Notes: generated by a model not told the origin, from the sequence alone. A stretch of 64,000 bases of DNA from Cyanoderma ruficeps (GCA_008694505.1 VZDJ01000843.1:372001-436000), one strand, 5' to 3'; positions 26,507 to 41,200 are shown, counted from the first letter of the stretch. Translations and numbers: made by a program.

Positions 26507-29189
26507 CTCATTTTCTACCTTTATGTTGAATAATCATTAAAGAACCAAGAACTTTAAAATTCCAGACAGGGCTACTAAGATATTCTCAGCACAGTAGGGA
26601 AATATCCTCAAGTTCTCTATGACCATTTGCTGCGGAGATATCACAATACTGGTTTTGTGATACCTCACAAAGCATGAAGCAACTATAATCCACTATGTTA
26701 TATCTGACTTGATCTCTTAGCAGAAATAACAACATACCAGATAACTCAGATCAGTCAGAAATCAGATCTGGCAATAATGCTAATATTCTAACATGCAACA
26801 GGATACACTAAGTTGCACTACATTCAGGATTCAAATAAAACATCTCAGGTTATACTGCAGTTTAGTTACTAGAAGTAGCCTACTCACTAATAGCAATTCC
26901 AGATCAAATATATATATTTTAACATTCTCTTCTGAATGGTTTGCTTTCATAGTTTAATGTAATTTTTCAGTTGTATTTTTCTATATATGCCTTGGCAAAA
27001 CATTTCCCTGTATGCAATGCCAACCAAAATTCATTTCTCTGAACCTTAAACAAAAAAACCTGAAAAACAGGATGCAGCTAGAAACACTCTCCCTTTGCAC
27101 ATAGATGAAAAAGTGATGTTATTGGACATAGTAAGTATCCCCAGCAAAATGTGTAATTTCTGGTACCTCAGAAGAAAAACTGCAGTTAGATTTCTGAAGA
27201 TGCTATTGCAAACCTGGGTATCTGTCAAAAGTATTCATCTACCACCTACTTGAGGAAGAACACCCACAGACAGACAGGGACACTGCATGTGCATATAGCA
27301 CATACCAATATGTTAAGCAGTGTGTATCAGAGGTCTCTGTAAATATGTTGGGATTCAAATTCCAATTTGTAAGAACATGGCTGACCACAACACATTGAAC
27401 CAAAAACTGCCGTGCCAATTAGAATAGTATTTCCAACACCTTCTATGCTTTACGAGGAGGATCAATAAACACTGATGATCAGAGACAGCTGATCAGAACA
27501 GTACAGGTTTTTAAGGTTAAATATCAAGAAGTGGTGGCTAAGCAGACTGTAAGACCACGAAGTGTGGTTTATCAATTTAAAAGAAAATGGGATCACCTAC
27601 TTAGCTGATCAGGGAGACATCTGGTAAGAACAGTTACTCATTCCGAAAGAGAGAATTGCCCAGTAGATATTTAAAAGGAAACCTTGTATTTAGTCAAGGG
27701 GCATAATGGGTACAAATAGTATCTGAAATCTTACTCCTAAAAAGGTTGTGATTAAGCCATGAGTATACTCGATGTAAAGGATCACCACTTCTAATTTTTT
27801 TTTTAACCCTTATGACTTACAGATCACAAAGTGCAGCTTCCATGTCAAAACGGTGCAAGACAGTTAAGTTAGTTTCTGGACATTCATCTTCTCTCCTTTT
27901 TACAGATGCACATAGGCTAACAAGGTCCAATCTGCAATGAGCACATTCTCCAGAGTCCCTCTTCTTAAAATAAGACAAACAACCTATTCCAGCTGCTAAA
28001 TTGCTAACCTGCTGGTCAATCTGGTATTCTTGATAAGGATTTGTATACTCATTCTCTCTAATAGTCATACAAAGATACATATTGAATTTGAAGTTGAAAC
28101 TGCAGATAAAATAAAATGCAACTAGATCATATTTAGACGTAAAAGTACACAGTAGTTCTAATATGATATAATAAGCCTTCTCACCATTTTTTCAAAACCA
28201 CCCTGACAGAAGACCAAAACTAGGCACCATAGCATCTTCCTTAGTATTGTTTTTACCTTTAATTCTGCTAATTTGAGTATTAATTCATCAACATCCCAAA
28301 GTTTGCACAAGACTGATATAAATCCGAGATATTATATGCTAGACACTTAATATTCCTTTTCCTACCACATTAAATTACCATAGGTTAACATTTTACAAAT
28401 GCATTCAAAATAAAAATCCTCAAAATAAAGTATCTTTGTTCTCGCTTTTTAATTTAGTGAAATCCTATTTCAATCCAACAAAACAGCATCACAAGTTTTA
28501 TTGTCTGGCTGTTTAATTTGCAGAAGAAACTCATAAACACCATCAATGTCAAAAATAAATCACTCTCTGAATCTGCTATGGACATGAGCTCTCTAGGACT
28601 CTGTCTTTTAAACATTAATTCCTTCAAACGTGCTAACTAAGTAAAAACCAAAAGAGCTCCACAGAAAATTATTAAAACTAAAATGTTTATATGAAGAAAA
28701 TTATTTGCCTAAACACCACGCTCTACAACACATGAAAGAACAGTTCATGATTTTCTAAAAAGAGTGTAACCACTACCATGTTTCTTTATGTTGTATATTT
28801 ATCTGATTAGAACACTTCTCAAAAAAATCAACAAATTTGAATCACTTCTAGCAACAGTCTTCCTATTTTATTTTTGATACATGTGGACACAGTACAGAAG
28901 ACACTGAATAAACTGAAAAGCCATATGCAGAATAAAATTTTAAGTGCACTATATAAAAAAAATAGACAATGTTTTGCTCACAGAGCATGAAATATACTAA
29001 AAATGGCTTTCTAACACATGATATCATGAATTACTGATGTAATGTAAAATTAAAGCATTCCAACAGTGAGTGTGGAAATCAAGCATGATGTCAAGCTACT
29101 TCTAGAGTTCCAGAGGTTAAGGCACACATACCTTTTATCCCCCAGATGTTATATGGGGAAAAATGTTGATATTAATTAGCTAGGACATT

Positions 29190-29212
29190 AAAAACAAACA
29201 AACAAACAAACA
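29190..29212. repeat. (AAAC)n microsatellite
   Basis: About five tandem AAAC units in APC intron 2. Confidence 0.8.
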
Positions 29213-29709
29213 CGTGCTGTCTTTAAAGACAAAAATGCTTCTCTTCTGCAAGAACCAGACAGGAAAGTCTCACAAAAAGTCTTCTACAAATGTGGGAGAC
29301 ATGTAGGTATATGCACAAAGTAGTAGAGGTGACATTGGATTACTTCTTGTCTCTCCACTAAATTTACAGGTTTTAAATTCAGATAAAACTGTTCATATTT
29401 TTCTACATTTGTCCAGTCTGTGTTTTATGCAGTTAGGCTTACATCTAGGCACTGACACTATTTTTCTTTATTTATGGGCCAATGTTATTTCATTCACCAT
29501 CAAACAGTGTATTTATTGATTTAGAGAGAACATTTTATCATACCAAACTGCCGTATTTCATCTGACAGTAGGCCAACAAAAACAACTGAATTTCCCAATT
29601 TAGTCATAATACTGAGGGATTTCTTTCGTTTGAACAGCTAATCCCTAGGACAACACAAATTAAAAAACAATGGGGAGATTGTTTTACTGATCATTTTGGC
29701 ACCTCCAAC

Positions 29710-29780
29710 ATTATCACATTTCTCTTCGTTTATCACATTTCTTTTTGACAATACCAATTATCACATTTCTCTTTGTTTAC
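29710..29780. repeat. Three imperfect copies of a TTATCACATTTCT unit
   Basis: The motif tatcacatttct recurs at about 29712, 29731 and 29759, each followed by a T-rich tail. It is a small local tandem duplication in APC intron 2. Confidence 0.6.
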
Positions 29781-32487
29781 CCATCATGTTGTTTTCTGGT
29801 CAGCAAATGGGAGTTGGCACTTTTAAATAAGACATTTAGCTTTAAACAGGAAGCATTCAGACATAGTTCTTATATAGGTCAGTAGTAGTTTATAATAAAT
29901 ACATGTGCAAGATGAGGTCATGTTAAGCCTTTAATTCCCATATGATTACCTTACAATTCTGAAATGAAGGGATTATAAAGATGGGGGACACTTACACAAC
30001 ATTTTAACACTGTTACTTCCAAAATCAAATTCTTTAAAATGCCCTTCCTAACTAGTGCCCTTCGCAGCTGATTAAAGAATATAAGGAAATGAGGAGACAA
30101 ACAGGGCAGTCCCAAGAGTCACTGTGAGATGGTCCCTGCACTGGGCCACAGACCAAAATTCACATTGCAAGAACAGGGATATTTGCCATGGAACCACAGT
30201 TTGTTTTCCCCACTGTTGCTCCCTTTCCTCTGCTAATACCTAGGATTTCGCTTGGCAGGACAGGTTACAAGGGCTCTGTGACACTTCTGTGCTCCCAAAG
30301 GGTCACATTTTCAAGACATTTGGAAAGTTTTTTGACGGCATATATGGTAGCCAAAGGGTTTTCAAGCCTGACTGCTCTGGTTCTGTTAATGACTTCGCTT
30401 GCAATTATCCCTAATTATGGCACTGGAACCATACAAACCATGTTGTTCCTTTCAGTGCAAAAAAAGCTAACACATACTTTCTCCAAAAGCCTGCAAAACT
30501 AAAATATCTTCCAATTTAAGAGAATCCCACAATGATCTCCATCAAACCTCACCCACAGACTCCAGCCTGACCCCAAGATCATTCTCACATGATCTTTCAG
30601 GTTGGAGTCACATGAAAGCTATGTTGTGATCCTTTCCAAAGGAAAGGGTCTGAAACAAACAAGGGAAAGACATGACTTCTTGGCTCAGGTGCAGGAGCAA
30701 ATACATCTTAGGAACCAATCCATGATTTCCAAATAGAACATGGTTAAAAAAACCACCACCAACAACAAAAAGTAATTCTGACCAATCTCTTTCCACTCAT
30801 CTCCCAAAGTGAAAATAAACATACTGAGTCTGATATTTGAGTTGGAGGGTTTTTTGTGTTACATTCCTTAGATCTAGAATGGAACTTTGGTACATAAAAA
30901 AATGAGACCTCTACTCTGGGTATGTTCATAAGCACAGAGGAGTGCAATAGAGCCACTTTCAGTTTGGTCGTCTGCCAGATTTAAAGTAAGATCATAAAGC
31001 CATTCCACATTCCAAATTAATGCCCTAGAGACCAGCTCGTACAGCTGGACTGTCTTTAGGTCACTGGAAATTTAATTATCTGCACAAAAGCTAGAGAAAC
31101 CTCAAACAACCAAAACCCAAACCACCTGCATGTGGATGAAAAAGAGAAAAAAAAAATTTTTACTCTTTTTTTACAACTAGGAGAAAAATCATTTGTCCTG
31201 CTCTTCCCTTCCTCATTTTATACTGCAATGACAGGGAGTAGAAGGGAGTTACTGACAAATTTGTTGTAATAGTATCTTAAGAAAAATAATATAAATGACA
31301 GAACTAGTTTTCAGACATGTAACTCAGCAAACAACCGTTTTTTCACAACAGTTGCTAATGACATCCATTTCAAGTAGCTGTTGTAAAGGGCTATAATTTC
31401 CTTTTAATTTAGGTAGCAAAGCCATTTTTATTTTACACTGCAATGCAAGGATTAAGTGTATATGAAATATCCATGCTTTTTTCAAGTGTTGCAACCAGTA
31501 TTTCAGAAAGCAGAATTTTTCTTCTTACAGTGAATATACAGTCTACATGCTGGAGGAGAAGAAAATTGATTTCAAATATTTTTAATTGCTCTATTAATCA
31601 AATTACCATATTTTAAAAATTAAAGATTGATTATAAAGGAACAGTAAGTCTGTCATAAGAAGACTAGGAAGTAAGGAGATGGAGAAAAAAAAATGTTGGT
31701 TAATAGTTAGAATATGACTACCTTATACAGGAGTATACACAGAAGTTTTTGAGCCTTTCTGACTGAGGCTAAAAGCAGACTAGTTTTGCTGGCTGCTAGC
31801 AAAAAGCAGCAGGATTTGTCAGCTTAGGAAGAGCACTGTATTAATGCAGCTCTAAGGTTTGAAAAATTCTGCCTTGCTCAGTATCATGATCACACAGATG
31901 CAGCTGATGGTGTATCTTCCTACTGATTAAAAGCCATCAAAATTCCACTTGAGCCTAGTGTCTGCTCTTGGATGGGTGGCCTACACTTAGCCAACATACA
32001 CCAGCAGGAACAAATCTGAGCGAATTTTTTAAGAATTAATTTAGGCTTTGGGAGAGATTGGAGGACTTGTGGTTTTTTGTTAAAAGGAACTTCTCCTGTT
32101 GAGACCTTAAATATTGTAATTATAGTAACCCCCCAAATTTTTAGCATTACATGAAAACATTGAAAACCTCCAGTGTTTCCTGCGTTTTCAAGAGCTGAAC
32201 AATACTTACTTTGTCAACCTTGGTCAGCACTCTGGACTTCCTCCTGGGAAGCACAGCTGTGCTAAAAGGGCAGTGCTTATAACAGCACACTGGAAGCTGT
32301 TTCTAAAAAACAGTTTTGAAATTAAAAAATAATAATAATGAAATGTAGCTTTGACAGCTTTTCCTTTAACTAGCCTGGAAAAGGACTTCCACAGGAACCT
32401 GAAAGCACACAAAACTCTGAGTGATTCCCAGTCCATGACACAAAGGGCAGTGACAGAAACCCCACACAGGCAAAGAGCTTGCGATAC

Positions 32488-32640
32488 CTTCATAGTGGAC
32501 GCCTCGGTTTCCAGTTTTGTGAGGTGATTTGAGTTATCCTCTAGCTCTTGCCGAAGGTTGGAGTTCTCCATCTTTAAAGCCTCAACTTGCTTTAACAATT
32601 GATCATATGAAGCTGCGGCCATCCTTGGCTACCCCCAGCC
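32488..32640 (-). CDS. APC: APC exon 2: start codon and N-terminal coiled coil (residues 1-45)
   Basis: The acceptor (ttttaag on the minus strand) precedes an 18-nt leader and then ATG at 32622-32620. The donor (GTATCG) follows at 32487. The 45 codons begin MAAASYDQLLKQVEALKMEN and match human APC almost residue for residue. A visible change is Thr at position 43, where human has Asn. The segment has a clear heptad pattern. In human APC the first roughly 55 residues form a parallel homodimeric coiled coil, so this exon supplies most of the dimerisation helix. The start is chosen because the translation matches the known N-terminus and the leader (GGTAGCCAAGG before ATG) matches the human leader. 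Confidence 0.98.
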
Positions 32641-35318
32641 CTTAAAAATGTAAGAGAAAATATGAAATTTAAGCATTTTAGAAAAAAACCCTTCACTACC
32701 CCAACCACAAAATCACCTCTCTCTCCCATTTACCACGTTACTTTCTAAACATTTAATTTAAATCCATTACACCCAACTGTTAATGACCAGAACTAATGCT
32801 AGATCAAGACTTCTTTTTCTGTGGGCTTCCATTTCATATGCATGGTTAAGCAAATGAAAAAAGTTAATTGTCGACTACATCAGATATGAGGGGAAGCTAG
32901 AATACATGAAAGAAAATCACTGCATCACATAATAGCATCTTCACTACTAGCCCTTCAGTTTCAACACAGAGAAATTGCTGCTAATAGACCATATATAGTC
33001 ATTTTTGGATAGATAACAAGCATCTTCACACATATTTAAAAGATGCTGACTGCCTACTTATTTTAGGAAACGAATGGTAGTCACAGATGCTCAATGTTCC
33101 TAGGAATAGCACACATTCTGAGGGAGATGCTACATGAAAGGAAAACAGTAAATACTGGGGAATTTTAACTGAAAAAAACTTCCACATCATCAAATGTCGT
33201 ATATAAGTAGGTATTTTGTAAAAATATACTTCAAGGCGCAAGACTAAAACAAATTTCTTTCACATGAAGTGGTCATACTGCACCGTTTAATTTAACGATG
33301 AAAAGCTACTCTTGATATCAAGGCATACCATACTGTTTTCACTAAAAATGTAACAGTCCCAGAACACCAGCAAAACTACTCAGCCATTACAAAGGAAAAA
33401 GAAACATATACTTCAATTTCAATTAGAAACTAGAAACTGTTCCCCACTTTCTCAACCAAAAGCTGCTAGAGTTGTTAATCTAACAAGGTAACTTAACTAA
33501 GACATGGCCAATGAATGTTTGCAGCTCTTTAGGATTAATGCAATCAGTTTCTTATTCATCAGACATTCCAGAGGAAAAAAGGAAGCCTAACACTTCACAA
33601 AACACAAGCTACCCATCCAAAGTAATTGCAGACATTTCCTAAGTATGGGCCCTAATTCAGAGGGGGGAAAAAAATCAAAAAACAACCCTTATAGGGTAAC
33701 ATTCCCTTTCAACATTACTGCAGTACTTTGGAAAAGATGAAACAATTAAAAGCTCTTATTTAGCATTTTCATTGTAACCTCTGACCAAACTTTGACCTTA
33801 CTGCTTGTGTAACCTCTTATAAAACCAAGTTTCCTCTTCCTGATGAAACTCAATTGAATTACCTAGTTTACTAAAAATCAGGTTAAATTATTCAAAAACG
33901 TTTTAGTTCCTCAAGTACAAATTTTGAAAACTGTGTTTAACCTTTCTAAATTGAAATTGAGAAAATGTAAAGAAGACTTTAAACCACTGAAAACAGGAAC
34001 AATAATAAAAACTGTAGTGCATTTGATATGACTGGTTTATTTCCTTTCCAAGCACCTGCCACTATCAAAGACAGGAGCGGGAAGACACCTGACACTTATG
34101 AAATTGTGACTTCCATGAATGAAAACAATCTGTGACATTTATTTTTCAAAATTTGGTCATGCTTTACTGAAGACCTCATTTTTTGAGAAATAAAGGTAAT
34201 CTGAAATAACTACTCTACAGTGCAAATTCTGGGATTTTACCATCAGGTAAAAGGTTCACCTAAAAGGCTGAGTCATGTCAAGGAGAGTTGTAGTAAAACC
34301 AAAACAAACACACACACCCCAAAAAATCAGTAAGGGCAGACTGCTTCTGTTACATCTCATGTACGCTTTTATCTGTTAAGTAACAATTTCCATTATTATT
34401 AAGAAAATGAATAGCTATAGTTCACGTTTCGAAACACACTGCATACACAAGCCCAAGGAAAGGCAGACAGAAGTCAAGAAGAATGGAAACTTTTTCCCAT
34501 TATTTGTCATGAATTAGCATTATATTGCAATACTGATAGAAAGCTTTTACTTAAGTATATTAGTAAAATACATCACATTTATTCATCTACATGTGATTTA
34601 CAGAAGCTGCTCTGGGCCACGCAGGACACACATTTTGTTGCTAGATAGAGTATCTTTTTCTCCCATTGCTATAATTCATTACTAACATAAAAGAACAAAT
34701 AATAAAGTATCCCGTTTTTCCATTTCCTGTCCATTTTTAGGAATTCTAAGGTACAGATTTGAAATTTAGAACCATGAGCCCCATTAACAAGAATGTACAG
34801 ACACAAGAAATGGAGAAAAATGGATGAGGGGAGGAGCATGGTAGAAAAATTGCATAGCTCTGGTATATTATATACATAACAAACTTAGGTATATTTTTGC
34901 AAGATGAGTAAGGATCCTGAAGGGGAGATTTGGTTTGCTTTCCACCCTTCTGATCTAAGTTCCTAAGCTTCCTTCATTCTCATAAGATGAAAGTAGGACA
35001 TCACCAATAAGAAACAGTATCCTACCTCATACTAGGAGTCACTTCCTGATTTATTCAAATGTCAAGCTTCGTGGGTTTTCAGATTAAAAAAAGAAATTAG
35101 CTGATTACCACAACCTGGGTAACCCAAAACAATTTTTTTCTGCTAAACAGATTCTCAAAGGAAGCAACACTGTCACCACAACTGGAACAGAGATGAACAG
35201 AAAAACTGTACATAGGTAAGGAGCAGTTCAAAGGCATCAAGATAACACAGAGCACTGCTGAAAGCTAAATTATTGGGCTGGAGGCAGGCTGTCAGCAAAG
35301 TTCCCCCAAAACTAGACT

Positions 35319-35972
35319 GTGACAGGCATTTTTAAATGTTTTGGTATTGGCTTTGGCACAGGAAGTAGCATCAAAACATGCTTCCATAAATTCAAGAGGC
35401 TGCACAAGGTCAGAGGACTCCATGTCATACACAACGAATTTGATGAACTGAGAAATAAAGCAGTAGAAACAGGGTGGATTGCAGAGCATAACAACACGGG
35501 GTCACTGACAAAGGAATCTCAACTTGGAGCAGTGAAGCCTCTCAGCAGTCAGTCTGCAGGGCACTGTGTGCTGCCAGTCAGGCTGGCACAAGGAGAGCAA
35601 ACACGATCCCCAGAGGTATCAAATCATTTTAGAAAGATGTGGGTAAGAAAAGTGAATTTAAGTGAGTGCAGAGAAAGATGTGATCAGAGGATGGGAGAGC
35701 ATCTCAGAAGAGAGAGCCAAGCAAACCTCGGCTGCCTTAGCACATCAAAGACTGAAATGACACAGCCATACTTTGTTATTAGGGAGGGGAAGACACTGAA
35801 GAGGGAGAACAATATTTGTGTTAGAACACAATACCGACATAGAACAAATGTGTGCAAATTGGTCATTTATCAACCTAGACTGGCAACATCAATTAGCACT
35901 TGTAGCTCAGTGGGATCCTTCCCAAGCATACTACAAAAGAAGGACCCAGAATTCATGACTCAAGAAATCTAA
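35319..35972 (+). other. Long open frame in APC intron 1, antisense, unknown
   Basis: This is the second-longest uninterrupted ATG frame in the window (217 residues; a few CpG-island and retroviral frames are similar in length), and it lies in AT-rich intronic DNA. The predicted product is basic, Cys- and Ser-containing and soluble, with no signal peptide, membrane segment or domain I recognise. No splice structure or promoter is apparent. It may be a chance frame, a decayed mobile element or a non-coding RNA exon. I do not claim it is a gene. Confidence 0.15.
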
Positions 35973-38039
35973 TCTTTTATTCCTAAGCTTTACAATACAG
36001 ACAAATACTGTACTTATCTATAATATTTCTAAGACATTTGCTTCTTCTTCTGAAATAATGCAATGCCAAAGTATTCCACAAAAGACACCATTACTTGATT
36101 TTAAAATGGGGGAAACTGACAAAGGTAATATATGACCACAAAGCAGCTTAGGCTTTCTGATGCTGAACACTGTGTCATCTCTCAGGCATGTGATTTGTAG
36201 AGTGAAATCACAGAGCTCCATTACACATAAGCTGTTCCATGTATGAGATAAACCCCTCAAAATTAAAGTCTGCCTCTCTTCTGAAAATGCATTTTTATCA
36301 ACTGCCTCAAACTTGACACATCAGATCAGAAGTCAGGTCCCAAAACAATCCTTGGATTTATACTCTGAGTAAAAAAAAAAAATTACTTACGATTAAAAAC
36401 AATTGATAAATTATACATTATAGGTTTTTTAAACACAGAATTGTCAGCATAAATAGAAAATGACTGTACCACTTCATCCCCTCCTTGAAGTTTCTCAGTG
36501 GTTAAATGACTTGCCTTGAGGAAGGAGTTAAATTGCAGGCCTTCTTGGCCAGGCAGGCTTCCCAGCCACCTTCCCACCTCACTTGGAGCAGAATTAACCA
36601 GCCCAAGGGAAACAAGGAATACCTTAGACATGGCCCATTAATCTGAAGCTCTACCACTGCATATGCAAACATGTCCAACATCACTAGTGTCAGAATCAGC
36701 TGGATCAAGAATAAACAGCTTTTCTTTCCCCTTGTAAGAAATCACTACAGCGAGGGAAAATGGAAGAGAAGGGAAGAACTCGGACCTCCAGAATCCATTT
36801 CACCCAGCCCAAGGAAAAACGTATCATGAAAGCAACACAACACACCTTTGTGAAATTTACTATCATGCTTCAAGTCAAGCTCCCTTTTACACTCTTAACT
36901 GCATCATTTCTTCACACAGTGGTCATCAAAGGCAAGAACAGATCCTGAGTTCTCTGGATTTACAACAAAAAATAACCATCTTGGAATACAGAAACTTTGA
37001 AATTCAACACACCCATGTAAGAGACACCCAAAATGCTGTGCTACTTCCCTGAGCCATATCTCTCATCATTAAAAGGCTTCTTCTCCATCTCCTATCAAAG
37101 TAAGGTGAAATTGAGACAAGAAATTTCACGATTTACTGAATCAGCACTTTGCATGAATATACATATCGAAGAGGAACTTCAAGCTGGATAGAACTGTTTT
37201 ATGCACTAAAATCAAAATTAATGAGAAACCTAAATTTATGCAAACATAATGTTAAGATTTAGATATACATTTCCCTATTTAAGAAAACTGCATCAGTAGC
37301 CACTGCCCAGACAGGAATTTACATGCACTGATTTTGACCTCAATTCCCAAGAGATAGGAAAAAACGTAATGTTGCCTGAAAACTTAGAATTTCTTAATTG
37401 ATCAGAGCCTTCTTCTTTGAAATCAGCAAGTGTACATACTCAACATGCCCCAAAGATGTTCTACCTAAGAACACAAACAATCTGTCATATATTAAATTTC
37501 CTTATAAAATATTTCAGACTCCCATTACTGCTTTTATCCAGTCTATCAACACTACCATCACACTGTACTACCGCCAGTAAGCAGATTTATTCCTACCCTT
37601 TGCAACTCAGATTTTTCACATTATCTTCTCAATGTAACAAATTTGACTCTAATGTAGATACAAGGTATTTACATTCTTGTAAGTTTTGATATTTTTAATC
37701 TTTGCATCCAAATTTTGGAATTTTTTGTATCTACACTTAAATATTGATTCTGTTCAAAGTTCATGAATACCTAAGATATAATCTAGTAAGACTGGGAAGG
37801 ACCATCAACTCTGATTTCTTTTTATATCTGCAAATTCTATGCAACTCTTCAGTCCGGAGCTCAGTATCTGTCCTTGCTATTCTTCACCATTCCGTCATTT
37901 TTTGTGGTTCATTTATGGGAATGTGTCTAATGGGAAATTCTTTCTTCAAGGGCACACTACACTGAATTCAGGGAGGAAATGCTGACACAGTCATGGCATT
38001 TTTCCAATTAGTTTCTCTACACTACCTTTAAAGCCAGAT

Positions 38040-38240
38040 TATTTTTAAGCACTAGGCCTAGGGGTCCTCACTTGCAGTGGTTGTGGCTAGTGGTGGGGTG
38101 GCTGGGAGGGCTGTGCTGGTGCCTCCAGCTGTCTGCCTCACCCATCTCCACAGGGTTCCCACTCAGGGAAGAGGGGAAGGGCCCAGCTGCTCAAGTGGCA
38201 ACTGCTAAACCACTGCAGAATACTGCCAGACTGCCAAGGT
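38040..38240. other. GC-rich patch in APC intron 1
   Basis: About 200 bp of G/C-rich sequence ('gtggggtggctgggagggc', 'gaagaggggaagggcccagc') in AT-rich surroundings. It may be a mobile-element fragment or a regulatory patch. CpG density is low, so it is not a CpG island. Confidence 0.3.
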
Positions 38241-41200
38241 AATCTGAAATAGGTGTAAATTTAAACTCACTGTGCTGGGTCATCAGCCACAACACTTCAG
38301 CAGCTGTTGCACTGCTATTTCCAAAAGAGCGGCAAGGCTGATAGGCAGGGCCAAAAAATCCAGCACAGCTGTTCCAAGGTAAGTGAGTTCCTCAAGTGGA
38401 CCATTTTCATGCAGCTTCCTCATCTATACACTCATAAGAAAGAAGCGTGTGGGGGTTTTGCTGTTCTTATTTTGAACATATAAAACCATGTCAGTTTGCA
38501 TTCAATTTCTCTGTTGGCTGAATATTGTATTGAATTTCCCACTATTTTGCCTGAAGCTTGCCTTCAGGTTTTCAGCTCTGGCAAAACACCAGCACTCCAA
38601 GTGCTGTGTTCAAGAACTTATCAAAAATGATTATCACTGTGTCAGGGATTGTCTCATCCATTTCAGTTTGGGCAAGCTTTCAAGGTTTGCCAATCTAAAA
38701 AGGTTTATCCTTCACGAGCATTTTCTAATTCTCTCCTACCCTACTCACTGAAAAACACACCACTGGACTCAGATCACAAAAGCCCATTATCCCAAACCTC
38801 TCCAAAGAGCAGAAATGATATTTCTGCTTTCGCCAACATCACATTGAAAAACTATGTTGTTTCCATCTGGTGGTAAGTCCATCCTTTACTAAAATTACCT
38901 CTGTTGCCAGCATATCTGCCTATCCCCTGTCAAATTTAAGAACCATCTCCAAAACTTCGAGCCAGGAGCAGCTGAAAGGGGAGCCATTTTATTTGGGTAC
39001 TCTTCAACTGGGCAATGCAGGCACAATCTGGAAGTAGCTCTGAGTGTGGTTAGAAACAGCTAAGAAAATACTCAGCCCAGAATGAGAATCGCCCATGAGT
39101 GGAGAAGCAGATCTGCTCATGTTCTCATTTGCTCGGCCTTTGCACACTTAGGTGATCAGAGAAGGAGGAAGGAGTATAAAAAAAACAACCATTACAGAAA
39201 ACTGCTCTTCATCCAGTTTCTTTTAGCAACAAGGGTCTTGATAACAGAAAATTAACTGCAAATTATATAACACTACTCTTTTTAATAAATTTGAAAATGA
39301 TGACATTGAAAAAACTGATAACAAATCATACCAAATTATAATCTCTAGATTATGCATACTGTGGATTCCTGAGGTTTTCAACCATGCAAAAAAAAAGACA
39401 AAGGCCAGATGAATAGCCATTACTCTTATTAGTCATCCTAACACAATTTGTGAAAGCATTAGTGCTTTAGAAAGAAGACTACACAATTTTCTCTAAACTT
39501 CAGTTGCATGAAGATGATTTTCTTTTTAGTTTTTCTATGCACTTCTGCATATAGGCTATTCTTGTGGACAGCAAACTAAAATAATCAAATGTTACTATAC
39601 TTGACCTTCCTAATTCCTGCTGAGTGGGGATTGGGTAAGACTGGGTTTTCGTGCTTAATTCTTTCAGAAATTAATTCATAACTTGGCAAGAGCTTTCAAT
39701 CCATCATTATATTTTGAGATACTTCTGTAAATTCAACGCTTGGGCTGAACTCACCCACCATGAACAGAAGCATCATCTGTTCACCTTAACCAAAAGTAGT
39801 AAGTGATCCATCCTCAGCATTCCGTAAAAGACTGAGGAGAAGGAATGACAACACCATGGTCTGAACACTTGTGTGCCCCCATTATATGTCAAGTATGATA
39901 AAGGTCAAGAGTGTGTTTGTGTAAAAAGCAGAAATAATTTAATGTTTGGAATTTCACTAAAGAATGCTAACAATGAAAGAGCCATTCTTATTAATATGAA
40001 AAGAGTAAAATCAAGAAGTCATATGTTTCAGGCTATGAACGGGTCAAGTTCAGCTTCTTTACACTGTCAAGAAAATTCCCACTTCTTCCTTTATCATTCT
40101 GGGTTGGGAAGTTCCTTAGGTAGTTAGTCATGCTGTATTCAGAGTGTGACTGTGAAAATTCGAAACGATTTGCATTTAAATACTATATTGAACACAAACC
40201 ACTCCAGACATCATTTGAATCATAACTTACGTTGGATCAGGAATGATTCACCAGCCTGAACACTGATCCTTCAAGATGATCATCTTTGTTATTCATGACT
40301 AATTGTGTATGCCATCACCGCACATGACCTCCTCCTGTTTACTTTTACATTTCCCATAATCTTAAAGGATTCAATTCTACAAAATTTAAGCTATTTAAAA
40401 AGCTGAGACAGGTATTTCCTTTCCTATTTTACCTGAAAACATAAACTCAAAATAATTGATGTGAAATAAAACAGTTGTAATTAAAAACATTATACATACT
40501 ATAAAAATATATTATATATTACAAAAATAATTTACAATAAATAAGTATTTCTCCATCTTGGGCGACTATCAGGGCCATATTCAACATTTAAGGATAGAAA
40601 ACCTTTTGTCTTGCAGGAAATTTAGCAGCACCAGATCACACAGGTGCTGCATGAATTCTGGCAAACCATTGGTGGAAACTAGGTCTTTATGGTAGGATTT
40701 ACCATCACAGCACATCATGAGTAGTATGGCCTATTTTAAACAGGATTTTGCCACACCGATAATAAAAAAAATTACCACATGTCATCAACATAAATATTTT
40801 ACCAACTGAATTAAGGTGCATATTGAAATCCAACATAAGAATTTAGAGACCAAGAGAACCAACTGTAGCCACATGCATTTCCAACTTGTGCTGCATTATT
40901 CCATGCTGATATAACAATGGCATACTGTGACAAGATGTATCAGAACATTTATCACAACCAAGTGTTTTGTATTTAAGGGATGATGTTTAGGAAAGCCTGC
41001 ACCCATACATAATTTAAAGTATTATATTTAAAAGTGATCTTTTATTCAAGTTACCATTTTAAGAGTGTGACTTCCAGAACTACTACACTGGTTACACCAA
41101 ATTATACCATTTAAGAGTTAAAAAGGTACAGGAAGAAGTATCACCATAATAATGATAATAATCACTACTGTGCTTTTGTCATTCTCTCTCCTTTTAGAAA

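Larger units (their letters stand above)
16608..32487 (-). other. APC intron 2
   Basis: About 15.9 kb of AT-rich intron, the largest intron in the window. It contains an LTR remnant (21079-21460), a CR1 fragment (24912-25330), an LTR truncated at an N (26242-26505) and simple repeats, all listed separately. The remaining open frames (for example 18427-18933, 168 codons) have no recognisable homology and overlap equally long frames on the other strand. Nothing else is assigned. Confidence 0.88.

Noticed and set aside
29190..29780. Regularly spaced short repeats that could suggest a CRISPR-like array
   Set aside because: These are a microsatellite and a three-copy AT-rich duplication in a vertebrate intron, with no uniform spacers.
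32224..32487. Continuation of the APC exon 2 frame past residue 45
   Set aside because: The match to APC ends exactly at a GT donor and the downstream residues are intron.
36360..36720. Possible LTR remnant around 'ggcccattaatctgaagctc'
   Set aside because: The similarity to a songbird LTR was only suggestive, and no TG…CA ends or target duplication could be set.
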